The position numbers and the translations under genes are program-made. The notes under the pieces are model-generated. The model had not been told where the DNA came from, did not search any database, and was given only the letters and a program-made list of their open reading frames with translations. Shown piece by piece: positions 1 through 5,699 of a stretch of DNA of 8,799 bases. Source of the DNA: an uncultured Oscillospiraceae bacterium (lineage in GTDB: Bacteria; Bacillota; Clostridia; Oscillospirales; Oscillospiraceae); contig CAKTKF010000032.1 in NCBI GenBank assembly GCA_934569215.1, positions 1-8,799 of the forward strand, written 5' to 3'. Every line of letters starts with the position of its first letter. Within the stretch, counting starts at the first letter, position 1.

Positions 1-651
1 GGAGAGCAGAATGTACTCCCCCTTGGTCAGACCCAGCCGCCGGTGGATGTCGGAGGCCTCGATGGCGTTTAAGTTGGCGTGGAGCACCTCCGCCATGGGC
101 GAGCCGGTAACATAGGTGCGCTCCTTGGGCAGGCCGCACTCGTGGAGGTATCTTCTCGCGTGCTCAGAGTAAGCCAGATTCACGTCGGAGATGATGTCCA
201 CGATCCGGCGGTTGGTCTCCTCCGGCAGGCACTCGTCCTTGCAGCGGTTTCCCGCCTCCATGTGGAAAATGGGAATGTGCAGCCGCTTGGCCGCAATGGC
301 GGACAGGCAGGAATTGGTGTCCCCCAGAATCAGCATGGCGTCCGGCTGAATGGCCGTCATCAGCTTGTAGGCGCAGTTGATGATGTTGCCAACGGTGGCG
401 CCCAGGTCGTCGCCCACCGCGTTCATATACACATCCGGGTCGGCAAGTCCCAAATCCCGGAAGAAAATTCCGTTCAGATTGTAGTCGTAATTCTGCCCCG
501 TGTGGGCAAGAATACAGTCAAAATATTTGCGGCACTTGTTGATGACCGCCGCCAGACGAATGATCTCCGGGCGGGTGCCTACAATGATCAGCAGCTTCAA
601 TTTTCCGTCATTGCGGAACGCCACGTCGGAATAGTCCAGCTTCATTTCCAT
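1..651 (-). CDS. capG: UDP-N-acetylglucosamine 2-epimerase-family enzyme, CapG/FnlC type (3' end outside window)
   Basis: This enzyme probably performs the last step to UDP-L-FucNAc, the C2 epimerisation of UDP-2-acetamido-2,6-dideoxy-L-talose, in the cytoplasm. The visible 217 residues are the N-terminal part, a little over half of a family that usually runs to about 375 residues; the reading frame is open at position 1. Motifs seen are GTRPE (25-29), GDTNS (110-114), HMEAGNR (130-136) and PEETNRR (143-149). These are the family's UDP and active-site signatures, and the Asn-Arg after HMEAG resembles CapG/WbjD/WbpI relatives more than housekeeping WecB (HVEAGLR). The ATG at 651 lies one base after the capF stop codon. 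A GAGGTGG ribosome site sits 6 bases upstream, which favours it over the in-frame ATG at 645. Being the third gene of a capE-capF-capG run argues against a ManNAc-making WecB, although that cannot be excluded from a partial sequence. Confidence 0.88.
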   Translation of the reverse strand, partial: MEMKLDYSDVAFRNDGKLKLLIIVGTRPEIIRLAAVINKCRKYFDCILAHTGQNYDYNLNGIFFRDLGLADPDVYMNAVGDDLGATVGNIINCAYKLMTAIQPDAMLILGDTNSCLSAIAAKRLHIPIFHMEAGNRCKDECLPEETNRRIVDIISDVNLAYSEHARRYLHECGLPKERTYVTGSPMAEVLHANLNAIEASDIHRRLGLTKGEYILLS

Positions 652-652
652 G

Positions 653-1852
653 TCAAACCACCTCAAAGAATGTATCCGGCTTTTTCGGGTCAAAGCACTC
701 GTTCGCCCACATGAGCGTCACCAAGTCTTCCGTTTCGCTCAGGTTGATAATGTTGTGGGTATACCCAGGAATCATGTGAACGGCCTCGATTTTTTCGCCG
801 GAAACCTCGAAATTCAGCACTTCCTCGGTGCCAATCTTCCGCTGCTGTATCAGGCCATGGCCGGACACCACGATGAAAAATTCCCACTTGGTGTTGTGCC
901 AGTGCTGCCCCTTGGTCACACCAGGCTTGCCGATGTTCACGCTGAACTGGCCGCAGTTCGCCGTTTTCAGAAGCTCCGTGAAGCTGCCCCGGGCGTCAAC
1001 GTTCATTTTCAGGGGGAACGCCGCCTTTTCCTTGGGCAGATAGGAAAGATAGGTAGAATACAGCTTTTTGGCGAAGCTGCCCGCCGGAATTTCCGGCATC
1101 AGAAGGGTCTGGGGCTGCGCCTTGAAGCTGTCCAGCAGCGCCACGATCTGCCCCAGGGTCGCCCGGTGGGTGACAGGCGCGGCGCAGTAGCGCCCGGTCT
1201 GCGTCAGAACCGTATCCACGCCCTCAAATTCACAGTGATGTTCCCTGCCCTCCAGCGCCGCGATCATCTCATCCACTAAATCGTCGATGTACAGCAGCTC
1301 CAGCTCCACGCCGGGGTCGCTTACCGTGATGGGCAGGTCGTGGGCATAGTTGTGGCAGAAGGTGGCCACAGCGGAATTGTAGTTGGGGCGGCACCATTTT
1401 CCGAACAGGTTGGGGAAGCGGTACACCAGCACCTTCGCCCCGGTCTCGGCGGCGTAGGAGAAAAACAGCTCCTCCCCCGCCTTTTTGCTCTTGCCGTACT
1501 CGCTGCCCGCATAGCGACCCACCATGGTCGCCTGAATGGAGGACGACAGCATCACGGGGCAGGTGTTATGGTGCTTTTTCAGCGTGTCCAGCAGCGTGGA
1601 GGCGAAGCCGAAATTTCCCTGCATGAATTCTTCCTGATTTTTCGGGCGGTTGACGCCGGCAAGGTTGAACACGAAGTCCGCCTTCTGGCAGGCCGTTTCC
1701 AGAAGCGCCGGGTCAGAGTCGATGTCGTAAAGGTACAGCTCCCCCACCGCAAGCCCCGGATGGGTCTTGTCGCGGCCGTCCCGGATGCACTCCAGCGCCG
1801 CCGTCAGGTTTTTGCCCACAAATCCGGCCGCGCCGGTAATCAGAATGTTCAT
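653..1852 (-). CDS. capF: Bifunctional UDP-sugar C3-epimerase/C4-reductase CapF (FnlB/WbjC), SDR plus cupin
   Basis: This is the second enzyme of the UDP-L-FucNAc route. In characterised CapF the C-terminal cupin epimerises C3 of the CapE product and the N-terminal reductase then reduces the 4-keto group with NADPH, giving UDP-2-acetamido-2,6-dideoxy-L-talose. Here the 399 residues show the dinucleotide-binding TGAAGFVG (6-13), a serine cluster at 103-105 and the catalytic pair Tyr119/Lys123 in YGKSK. A cupin fills roughly residues 280-399, with metal-ligand candidates His317, His319, Glu324 and His366. Both domains look intact, so the full two-step reaction is expected. An AAAGGTGA ribosome site precedes the ATG by 6 bases. 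It starts 16 bp after capE and ends 1 bp before capG, so translation is probably linked. The two-domain fusion makes the family call firm; the substrate is inferred from family and neighbours. Confidence 0.93.
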   Translation of the reverse strand: MNILITGAAGFVGKNLTAALECIRDGRDKTHPGLAVGELYLYDIDSDPALLETACQKADFVFNLAGVNRPKNQEEFMQGNFGFASTLLDTLKKHHNTCPVMLSSSIQATMVGRYAGSEYGKSKKAGEELFFSYAAETGAKVLVYRFPNLFGKWCRPNYNSAVATFCHNYAHDLPITVSDPGVELELLYIDDLVDEMIAALEGREHHCEFEGVDTVLTQTGRYCAAPVTHRATLGQIVALLDSFKAQPQTLLMPEIPAGSFAKKLYSTYLSYLPKEKAAFPLKMNVDARGSFTELLKTANCGQFSVNIGKPGVTKGQHWHNTKWEFFIVVSGHGLIQQRKIGTEEVLNFEVSGEKIEAVHMIPGYTHNIINLSETEDLVTLMWANECFDPKKPDTFFEVV

Positions 1853-1868
1853 GCCAGCTCACCTTTCG

Positions 1869-2915
1869 TTACTTGTTTTTCATAGCTTCCAGCTCTTCCC
1901 GGATGTAGCTCAGGCTCAAAAGCTTCTGCTGCACCTGCTCTACGTTCAGCAGCTCCGTGTTGTTGCTGTTGAACTCCGTGAGGACGTTGCGCTGGGTGTC
2001 GCCGTCCTTGAAATATTTGTCGTAGTTCAGGTCCCGCTTGTCGCAGGGGACGCGGTAGAAATTGCCCAGGTCAATGGCGTGGGCGCATTCCTCGTTGGTC
2101 AGCAGCGTCTCGTACATTTTTTCGCCGTGACGGATGCCGATGACCTTGATCTCGTGGCCGGGGGCGAACAGGCCGGTGACGGCCTTGGCCAGGGTCTCAA
2201 TGGTACACGCCGGAGCCTTCTGCACCAGAATGTCCCCGCTGATGCCGTTCCGGAAAGCAAACAGCACCAAGTCCACCGCTTCCTCCAGAGACATAATGAA
2301 CCGGGTCATGTTCGGCTCGGTGATGGTGATGGGGTTGCCCGCCTTGATCTGGTCAATCCACAGCGGGATGACGCTGCCCCGGGAGCACATGACGTTGCCG
2401 TAGCGGGTGCAGCAGATTTTGGTCTTTTCCGGAGAAACCGTCCGGGATTTGGCGACGATAACCTTCTCCATCATGGCCTTGGAGGTGCCCATGGCGTTGA
2501 CGGGGTAGGCAGCCTTGTCCGTGGACAGGCAGATGACGGCCTTGACCCCCGCGTCAATGGCGGCGGTCAGCACGTTGTCGGTTCCGAATACGTTGGTTTT
2601 CACCGCCTCCATGGGGAAAAACTCACAGGACGGCACCTGCTTGAGGGCGGCGGCATGAAAGATGTAATCTACGCCGTGCATGGCGTTCTTCACGGAGGCC
2701 AGATCCCGGACGTCGCCGATGAAGAACTTGATCTTCCCCGCCGCCTCCGGCATTTTCGCCTGGAATTCATGGCGCATGTCGTCCTGCTTTTTCTCGTCCC
2801 GCGAGAAAATCCGGATTTCCTGGATGTCCGTATCCAGAAAGCGGTTCAGCACCGCGTTTCCGAAGGAACCGGTGCCGCCTGTGATCATCAGCGTTTTGTT
2901 GGCAAAAATACTCAT
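1869..2915 (-). CDS. capE: UDP-GlcNAc 4,6-dehydratase/5-epimerase (inverting), CapE/FnlA/WbjB
   Basis: This enzyme opens the UDP-L-FucNAc route: a soluble, NADP-using extended SDR that removes water across C4-C6 of UDP-GlcNAc and inverts C5, giving a UDP-4-keto-6-deoxy-L-arabino sugar. The 348 residues match the usual family length. Visible are TGGTGSFG (12-19, cofactor binding), the dehydratase signature STDKA (131-135, with Asp133 and Lys134) and Met142-x-x-x-Lys146 in MGTSK. Met replacing the usual SDR tyrosine is a hallmark of CapE/FnlA and separates it from FlaA1/PseB, which keep tyrosine. The ATG at 2915 overlaps the upstream glycosyltransferase stop by 4 bp (ATGA), and a strong GGAGGAG ribosome site lies 8 bases upstream, within the end of that gene. 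It is followed by capF, the expected next enzyme. Confidence 0.93.
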   Translation of the reverse strand: MSIFANKTLMITGGTGSFGNAVLNRFLDTDIQEIRIFSRDEKKQDDMRHEFQAKMPEAAGKIKFFIGDVRDLASVKNAMHGVDYIFHAAALKQVPSCEFFPMEAVKTNVFGTDNVLTAAIDAGVKAVICLSTDKAAYPVNAMGTSKAMMEKVIVAKSRTVSPEKTKICCTRYGNVMCSRGSVIPLWIDQIKAGNPITITEPNMTRFIMSLEEAVDLVLFAFRNGISGDILVQKAPACTIETLAKAVTGLFAPGHEIKVIGIRHGEKMYETLLTNEECAHAIDLGNFYRVPCDKRDLNYDKYFKDGDTQRNVLTEFNSNNTELLNVEQVQQKLLSLSYIREELEAMKNK

Positions 2916-4150
2916 ATTCTATTCTCCTCCCCTGTTTCCGGGTGTAGAAGTTCCCGGAAAAGAGATACATATTTCCCCGTGCAAATTTCGGTGGTATACT
3001 TTTGCAGATACAGCTCCCGGCATTTTCTGCGCATGTCCCGGGCTTTCTCCGGGTTGTCCCGCAGGAAGCGGACGGCCTCGGCCAGGCGCTGGCTTTCGCC
3101 GTTGCGCACCCAAAGCCCCGCGCCGGACTGAATATCCCGGACGATGTCGCACTCGTCCATAACGGCAAGCAGGGGGATTCCCCGCATCATGTAGCTGTAG
3201 GTCTTGCTGGGAACGCAAAGCCCCGTGGCGCCCTTTTCCAGAGAAACCAGCGCGCAGTCGCTTACCGCCAGCGCGTCCTGAAAATCCTGACCGTGAAGGA
3301 AGCTGAAAATCCGGACATTTTCAATGCCCTCGCTGGCAATGATCTCCCGCAGCTTCTCCATTTTATTGCCGTGTCCGGCAAAGAGGAAGAAAATATCCTT
3401 CTCCTTCCCCAGCGCCCGGATGGCGCCCAGGATGGTGTCCATATCCTGCATGGTACCCATGTTCCCGAAATAGGACACCACGAACCGTCCCGCCGTCAAT
3501 TCCCGGAATCGGTTTTCCTCCCGGTCACGCAGACCGCCCTCGTCCCGGTACCAGTTGGGGATCACCGTCACAAGCTTGTCGGCGGCGTCTCGGGTTCGGA
3601 GAATGCAGTCTCGCTGCTCCGACGACAGCGCCACCACCCGGTCTGCCCGGCGGAACACGCACTTGTTGATGTGGTTCATCAGCCTGCAGATCATGCTGCC
3701 CTCCCGGAGGGTGTCCGTCACCGTGGCCACCTCCGGATAGAGGTCGTAGGACACGAACACCAGCTTCGTGCCAAACAGCGATTTCGCCCAGGAGGCGATC
3801 CAGGGCAGAATCGGCGGATTGGAATACACCACCACTGCCCGGTATTTTGCGATCTCCGGCAGATGCAGCAGCACATGAAAGGTAAAGGAAAAGTAGTTGA
3901 CGATCCGGCCGAGGAAGCCCGACCGGCCTGTCTGGATGTACTTCAGGCGGTGAATGCGGATGCCATTTGTATCCTCTTTCGTGGGGACTTTCCCGCCCTC
4001 GGCGTATTCCCGTGGGTAGCCGCACAGCGCGCCCACGGAAAATCCGGCGTCCCGAAGCGCCAGCACCGTATCATAGGGCAGCTGGGCGGAGGAAATATAT
4101 TCGGGATAAAAAAACTGGCACAAAAACAGGATATCCCGTTTCTTTTTCAA
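2912..4150 (-). CDS. GT4-family glycosyltransferase, CapL/WbuB-like, probable L-FucNAc transferase
   Basis: A retaining GT-B glycosyltransferase of family 4, probably cytoplasmic and membrane-associated, expected to add the second sugar to a lipid-linked acceptor. Seen in 412 residues: an N-terminal Rossmann half with a hydrophobic first strand and FFYPEYISSA (13-22), YDLYPE (135-140), a linker ending IPNWY (197-201), and a C-terminal half starting VVSYFGNMG (224-232). FLFAGHG (256-261 region) and PSKTYSYMMRGIPLL (314-328) are typical of the nucleotide-sugar-binding part of WbuB-like enzymes. Its position immediately before capE-capF-capG suggests UDP-L-FucNAc as donor, as for S. aureus CapL and E. 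coli WbuB; this is inference, not read from residues. The start is TTG at 4150: an in-frame TAG lies about 24 bases upstream, no ATG lies between, and the next in-frame ATG is deep inside the protein. It overlaps capE by 4 bp. Confidence 0.85.
   Translation of the reverse strand: MKKKRDILFLCQFFYPEYISSAQLPYDTVLALRDAGFSVGALCGYPREYAEGGKVPTKEDTNGIRIHRLKYIQTGRSGFLGRIVNYFSFTFHVLLHLPEIAKYRAVVVYSNPPILPWIASWAKSLFGTKLVFVSYDLYPEVATVTDTLREGSMICRLMNHINKCVFRRADRVVALSSEQRDCILRTRDAADKLVTVIPNWYRDEGGLRDREENRFRELTAGRFVVSYFGNMGTMQDMDTILGAIRALGKEKDIFFLFAGHGNKMEKLREIIASEGIENVRIFSFLHGQDFQDALAVSDCALVSLEKGATGLCVPSKTYSYMMRGIPLLAVMDECDIVRDIQSGAGLWVRNGESQRLAEAVRFLRDNPEKARDMRRKCRELYLQKYTTEICTGKYVSLFRELLHPETGEENRI
2913..2930 (-). 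promoter_or_regulatory. Strong ribosome site of capE
   Basis: GGAGGAG sits 8 bases before the capE ATG, near the end of the GT4 coding sequence. It is the best match to the anti-Shine-Dalgarno sequence in the window and supports both the ATG at 2915 and the ATGA stop-start overlap. Compared with the TTG-initiated gene upstream, it suggests higher translation of capE. Confidence 0.7.
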
Positions 4151-4162
4151 TCCATTCGCCCT
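4148..4162 (-). promoter_or_regulatory. Ribosome site and TTG start of the GT4 gene, with a two-codon start-stop upstream
   Basis: An AGGG core (part of AAAGAGGG) stands 8 bases before TTG at 4150, which fixes that rare start. Between them, in another frame, ATGGATTGA forms a two-codon open frame whose TGA overlaps the TTG. Its ATG is only about 3 bases from the AGGG core, so it should be a poor initiation site, but ribosomes ending there would stop right on the TTG. Together with the TTG this may hold GT4 expression below that of its neighbours; that effect is inference. Confidence 0.5.
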
Positions 4163-4179
4163 CTTTCCCTTCTAAAAAA

Positions 4180-5055
4180 TCAGGTTTTTTCCGTCTCCAG
4201 AATGGACTGCTCCAAAGTTTTCACGCAGTAGTCCCGGCTGTATGCGCTCAGCGCATGATCGTAGCACAGGCTGCCAAAAGCCTTGTCCACCGCGGGCGAA
4301 CAAAACCGCAGCAGCTTCAGCGCCCAGGTAAAGCCCTTCACCATCAGGATGCCCTTTCCGTTTGCGTGGGCAATCCAGTTGACCATGTCGCTGGTGTTGG
4401 TGTATTCGTTGTTTTGCGGGCAGAAAATGCCCGCGGCCTCGTCGTCAATGAGCAGCCGGACGAACTCCGTCAGATTCTCGATATACAGCATGGAGCGCTG
4501 GTTTGCAACATAGGGAAAAACCGGCAGCTTTTTCGCCAGCTTCGCCATGGTCACGTAATTGCCCTTGCAGCCCTTGCCGTAGATCATGGGCGGGCGGAGA
4601 ATTGCGACCTTGAAAGCATCGTCCGCCAGTGCCTGCAAGCCCGCTTCCGCCTTGGCCTTGCTGACGCCGTAGTTGTCTGTGGGGTGCAGCGGCGTGTCCT
4701 TCGTGATGACCACCGTCTTGCCGATGGGCGCGGTCAGGCCGTACACGCTCTCCGAGCTCATAAACAGAAATTGCCCCACGCCGTCGGCCTTGGCCTTTTC
4801 CGCCGTCCGCACCGCGAGGATGTGGTTGACCTGATCGTACAGGTCAGAGCGTGCCGGGTCATTTTTGCTGTCCGGCTGATGCACCAGCCCCGCCACGTGA
4901 AACACCGCGTCGTAGCTGCGGAAGGAATGACTCTCCCAGTCGCTTCCCCGCATATCCAGGGAATCCACCCGGTAGCTTTCCGGCCACTGCTTCAAATAGT
5001 TTTCCAGGGAACCCCCGATATAGCTTCCGGCGCCGGTGATGAGAATGCTCTTCAT
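4180..5055 (-). CDS. NAD(P)-dependent SDR epimerase/reductase, CapN-like, probable UDP-4-keto-6-deoxy-GlcNAc reductase
   Basis: An extended short-chain dehydrogenase of 291 residues. It most likely reduces the 4-keto group of the CapD product to give UDP-D-FucNAc, the donor for the priming transferase; reduction to the C4 epimer UDP-D-QuiNAc is the main alternative and cannot be settled by eye. The nucleotide-binding loop is TGAGSYIG (7-14), spaced GxGxxxG instead of GxxGxxG, a form I recall from the TGANSYIG group that includes S. aureus CapN. Catalytic candidates are the Ser100/Ser101 pair (SSESVYG) and Tyr129/Lys133 (YGVSK). LRPPMIYGKG (153-162) is typical of sugar-nucleotide SDRs. The chosen ATG at 5055 forms an ATGA overlap with the upstream transferase gene and has GGAG 8 bases before it. 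A longer frame to 5142 would add 29 Arg-rich residues lying wholly over that gene and is unlikely. Confidence 0.8.
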   Translation of the reverse strand: MKSILITGAGSYIGGSLENYLKQWPESYRVDSLDMRGSDWESHSFRSYDAVFHVAGLVHQPDSKNDPARSDLYDQVNHILAVRTAEKAKADGVGQFLFMSSESVYGLTAPIGKTVVITKDTPLHPTDNYGVSKAKAEAGLQALADDAFKVAILRPPMIYGKGCKGNYVTMAKLAKKLPVFPYVANQRSMLYIENLTEFVRLLIDDEAAGIFCPQNNEYTNTSDMVNWIAHANGKGILMVKGFTWALKLLRFCSPAVDKAFGSLCYDHALSAYSRDYCVKTLEQSILETEKT

Positions 5056-5666
5056 CCCTTTTTCTCCTTTTCCAGCCGGCCGGTGCCGCCCTCCACCACG
5101 CCGTCGTGCTTCAGCACGGAAACGATGGTGCCGAAGAAGCATTTGCAGTCAAAGAAAAAGCTCAGCTTTTCCACATATTTCCCGTCGAACCGGGCTTTTA
5201 CGTCAATGGGCAGCTCGTCCCGCCCGTTGATCTGCGCCCAGCCCGTGAGACCCGGGCGCACGTCGTTGGCGCCGTATTTGTCCCGCTCGGCAATCAGATC
5301 AAACTGGTTCCACAGGGCAGGCCGGGGGCCGATGATGGACATTTTTCCCGTGAAAATCTGAAAAATCTGGGGCAGCTCGTCCAGGGAGGACTTCCGCAGG
5401 AATTTTCCCACCTTCGTGATATACTGCTCTGGGTTTTCCAGCAGATGGGTGGGCGTATCCTTGGGCGTGTCCATTTTCATGGTGCGGAATTTCATGATGG
5501 AAAAATGGGTCTTGTGAATGCCCACCCGCTTCTGGCGGAACAGCACCGGGCCGGGATCGTCGATCTTGATGGCGACGGCAATGATCAGCAGCAGCGGCGA
5601 CAATATCACGATGGCGCAGCCGGACAAAATAATATCCAGCAGGCGTTTGAAAAACGTTCGGTACAT
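5052..5666 (-). CDS. capM: Polyprenyl-phosphate sugar-1-phosphate transferase (priming, monotopic), CapM/PglC-type
   Basis: This enzyme starts repeat-unit assembly by moving a sugar-1-phosphate from a UDP-sugar to undecaprenyl phosphate at the inner face of the membrane. The 204 residues form one bacterial sugar transferase domain with no N-terminal four-helix extension, so it is the short form. Seen are the N-terminal membrane segment (about 9-33) with Ser23-Pro24, where related enzymes break the helix to make a re-entrant hairpin, KFRTM (59-63), the catalytic Asp96-Glu97 pair in SLDELPQ, GPRP (113-116) and RPGLTGWAQ (137-145). Between the dehydratase and the CapN-like reductase genes, its likely donor is UDP-D-FucNAc, as for S. 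aureus CapM; UDP-QuiNAc or a related N-acetylated 6-deoxysugar would also fit. The ATG has GAGG 8 bases upstream. It follows capD by 33 bp and overlaps the next gene by 4 bp. Confidence 0.9.
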   Translation of the reverse strand: MYRTFFKRLLDIILSGCAIVILSPLLLIIAVAIKIDDPGPVLFRQKRVGIHKTHFSIMKFRTMKMDTPKDTPTHLLENPEQYITKVGKFLRKSSLDELPQIFQIFTGKMSIIGPRPALWNQFDLIAERDKYGANDVRPGLTGWAQINGRDELPIDVKARFDGKYVEKLSFFFDCKCFFGTIVSVLKHDGVVEGGTGRLEKEKKG

Positions 5667-5699
5667 TCCGCTTTCCTCATTTTCTCTTATTTCGTTTGG

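Noticed and set aside
4174..4190. A6/T6 inverted repeat with a 5-base loop at the capN-like stop codon, as a possible terminator
   Set aside because: The stem is only A-T pairs and no T-run follows beyond the stem. The next gene starts 29 bp on with its own ribosome site and belongs to the same pathway, so a stop in transcription here is unlikely.
4242..4256. Short perfect inverted repeat ATGCGC-TCA-GCGCAT
   Set aside because: It lies inside coding sequence of the CapN-like gene and is short enough to arise by chance in GC-rich DNA; no partner copy was noticed elsewhere in the window.
5056..5142. N-terminal extension of the CapN-like reductase to 5142
   Set aside because: The added residues are Arg-rich and lie wholly over the priming transferase gene. 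The TGAGSYIG loop is at the expected distance only from the ATG at 5055, which also has a good ribosome site.
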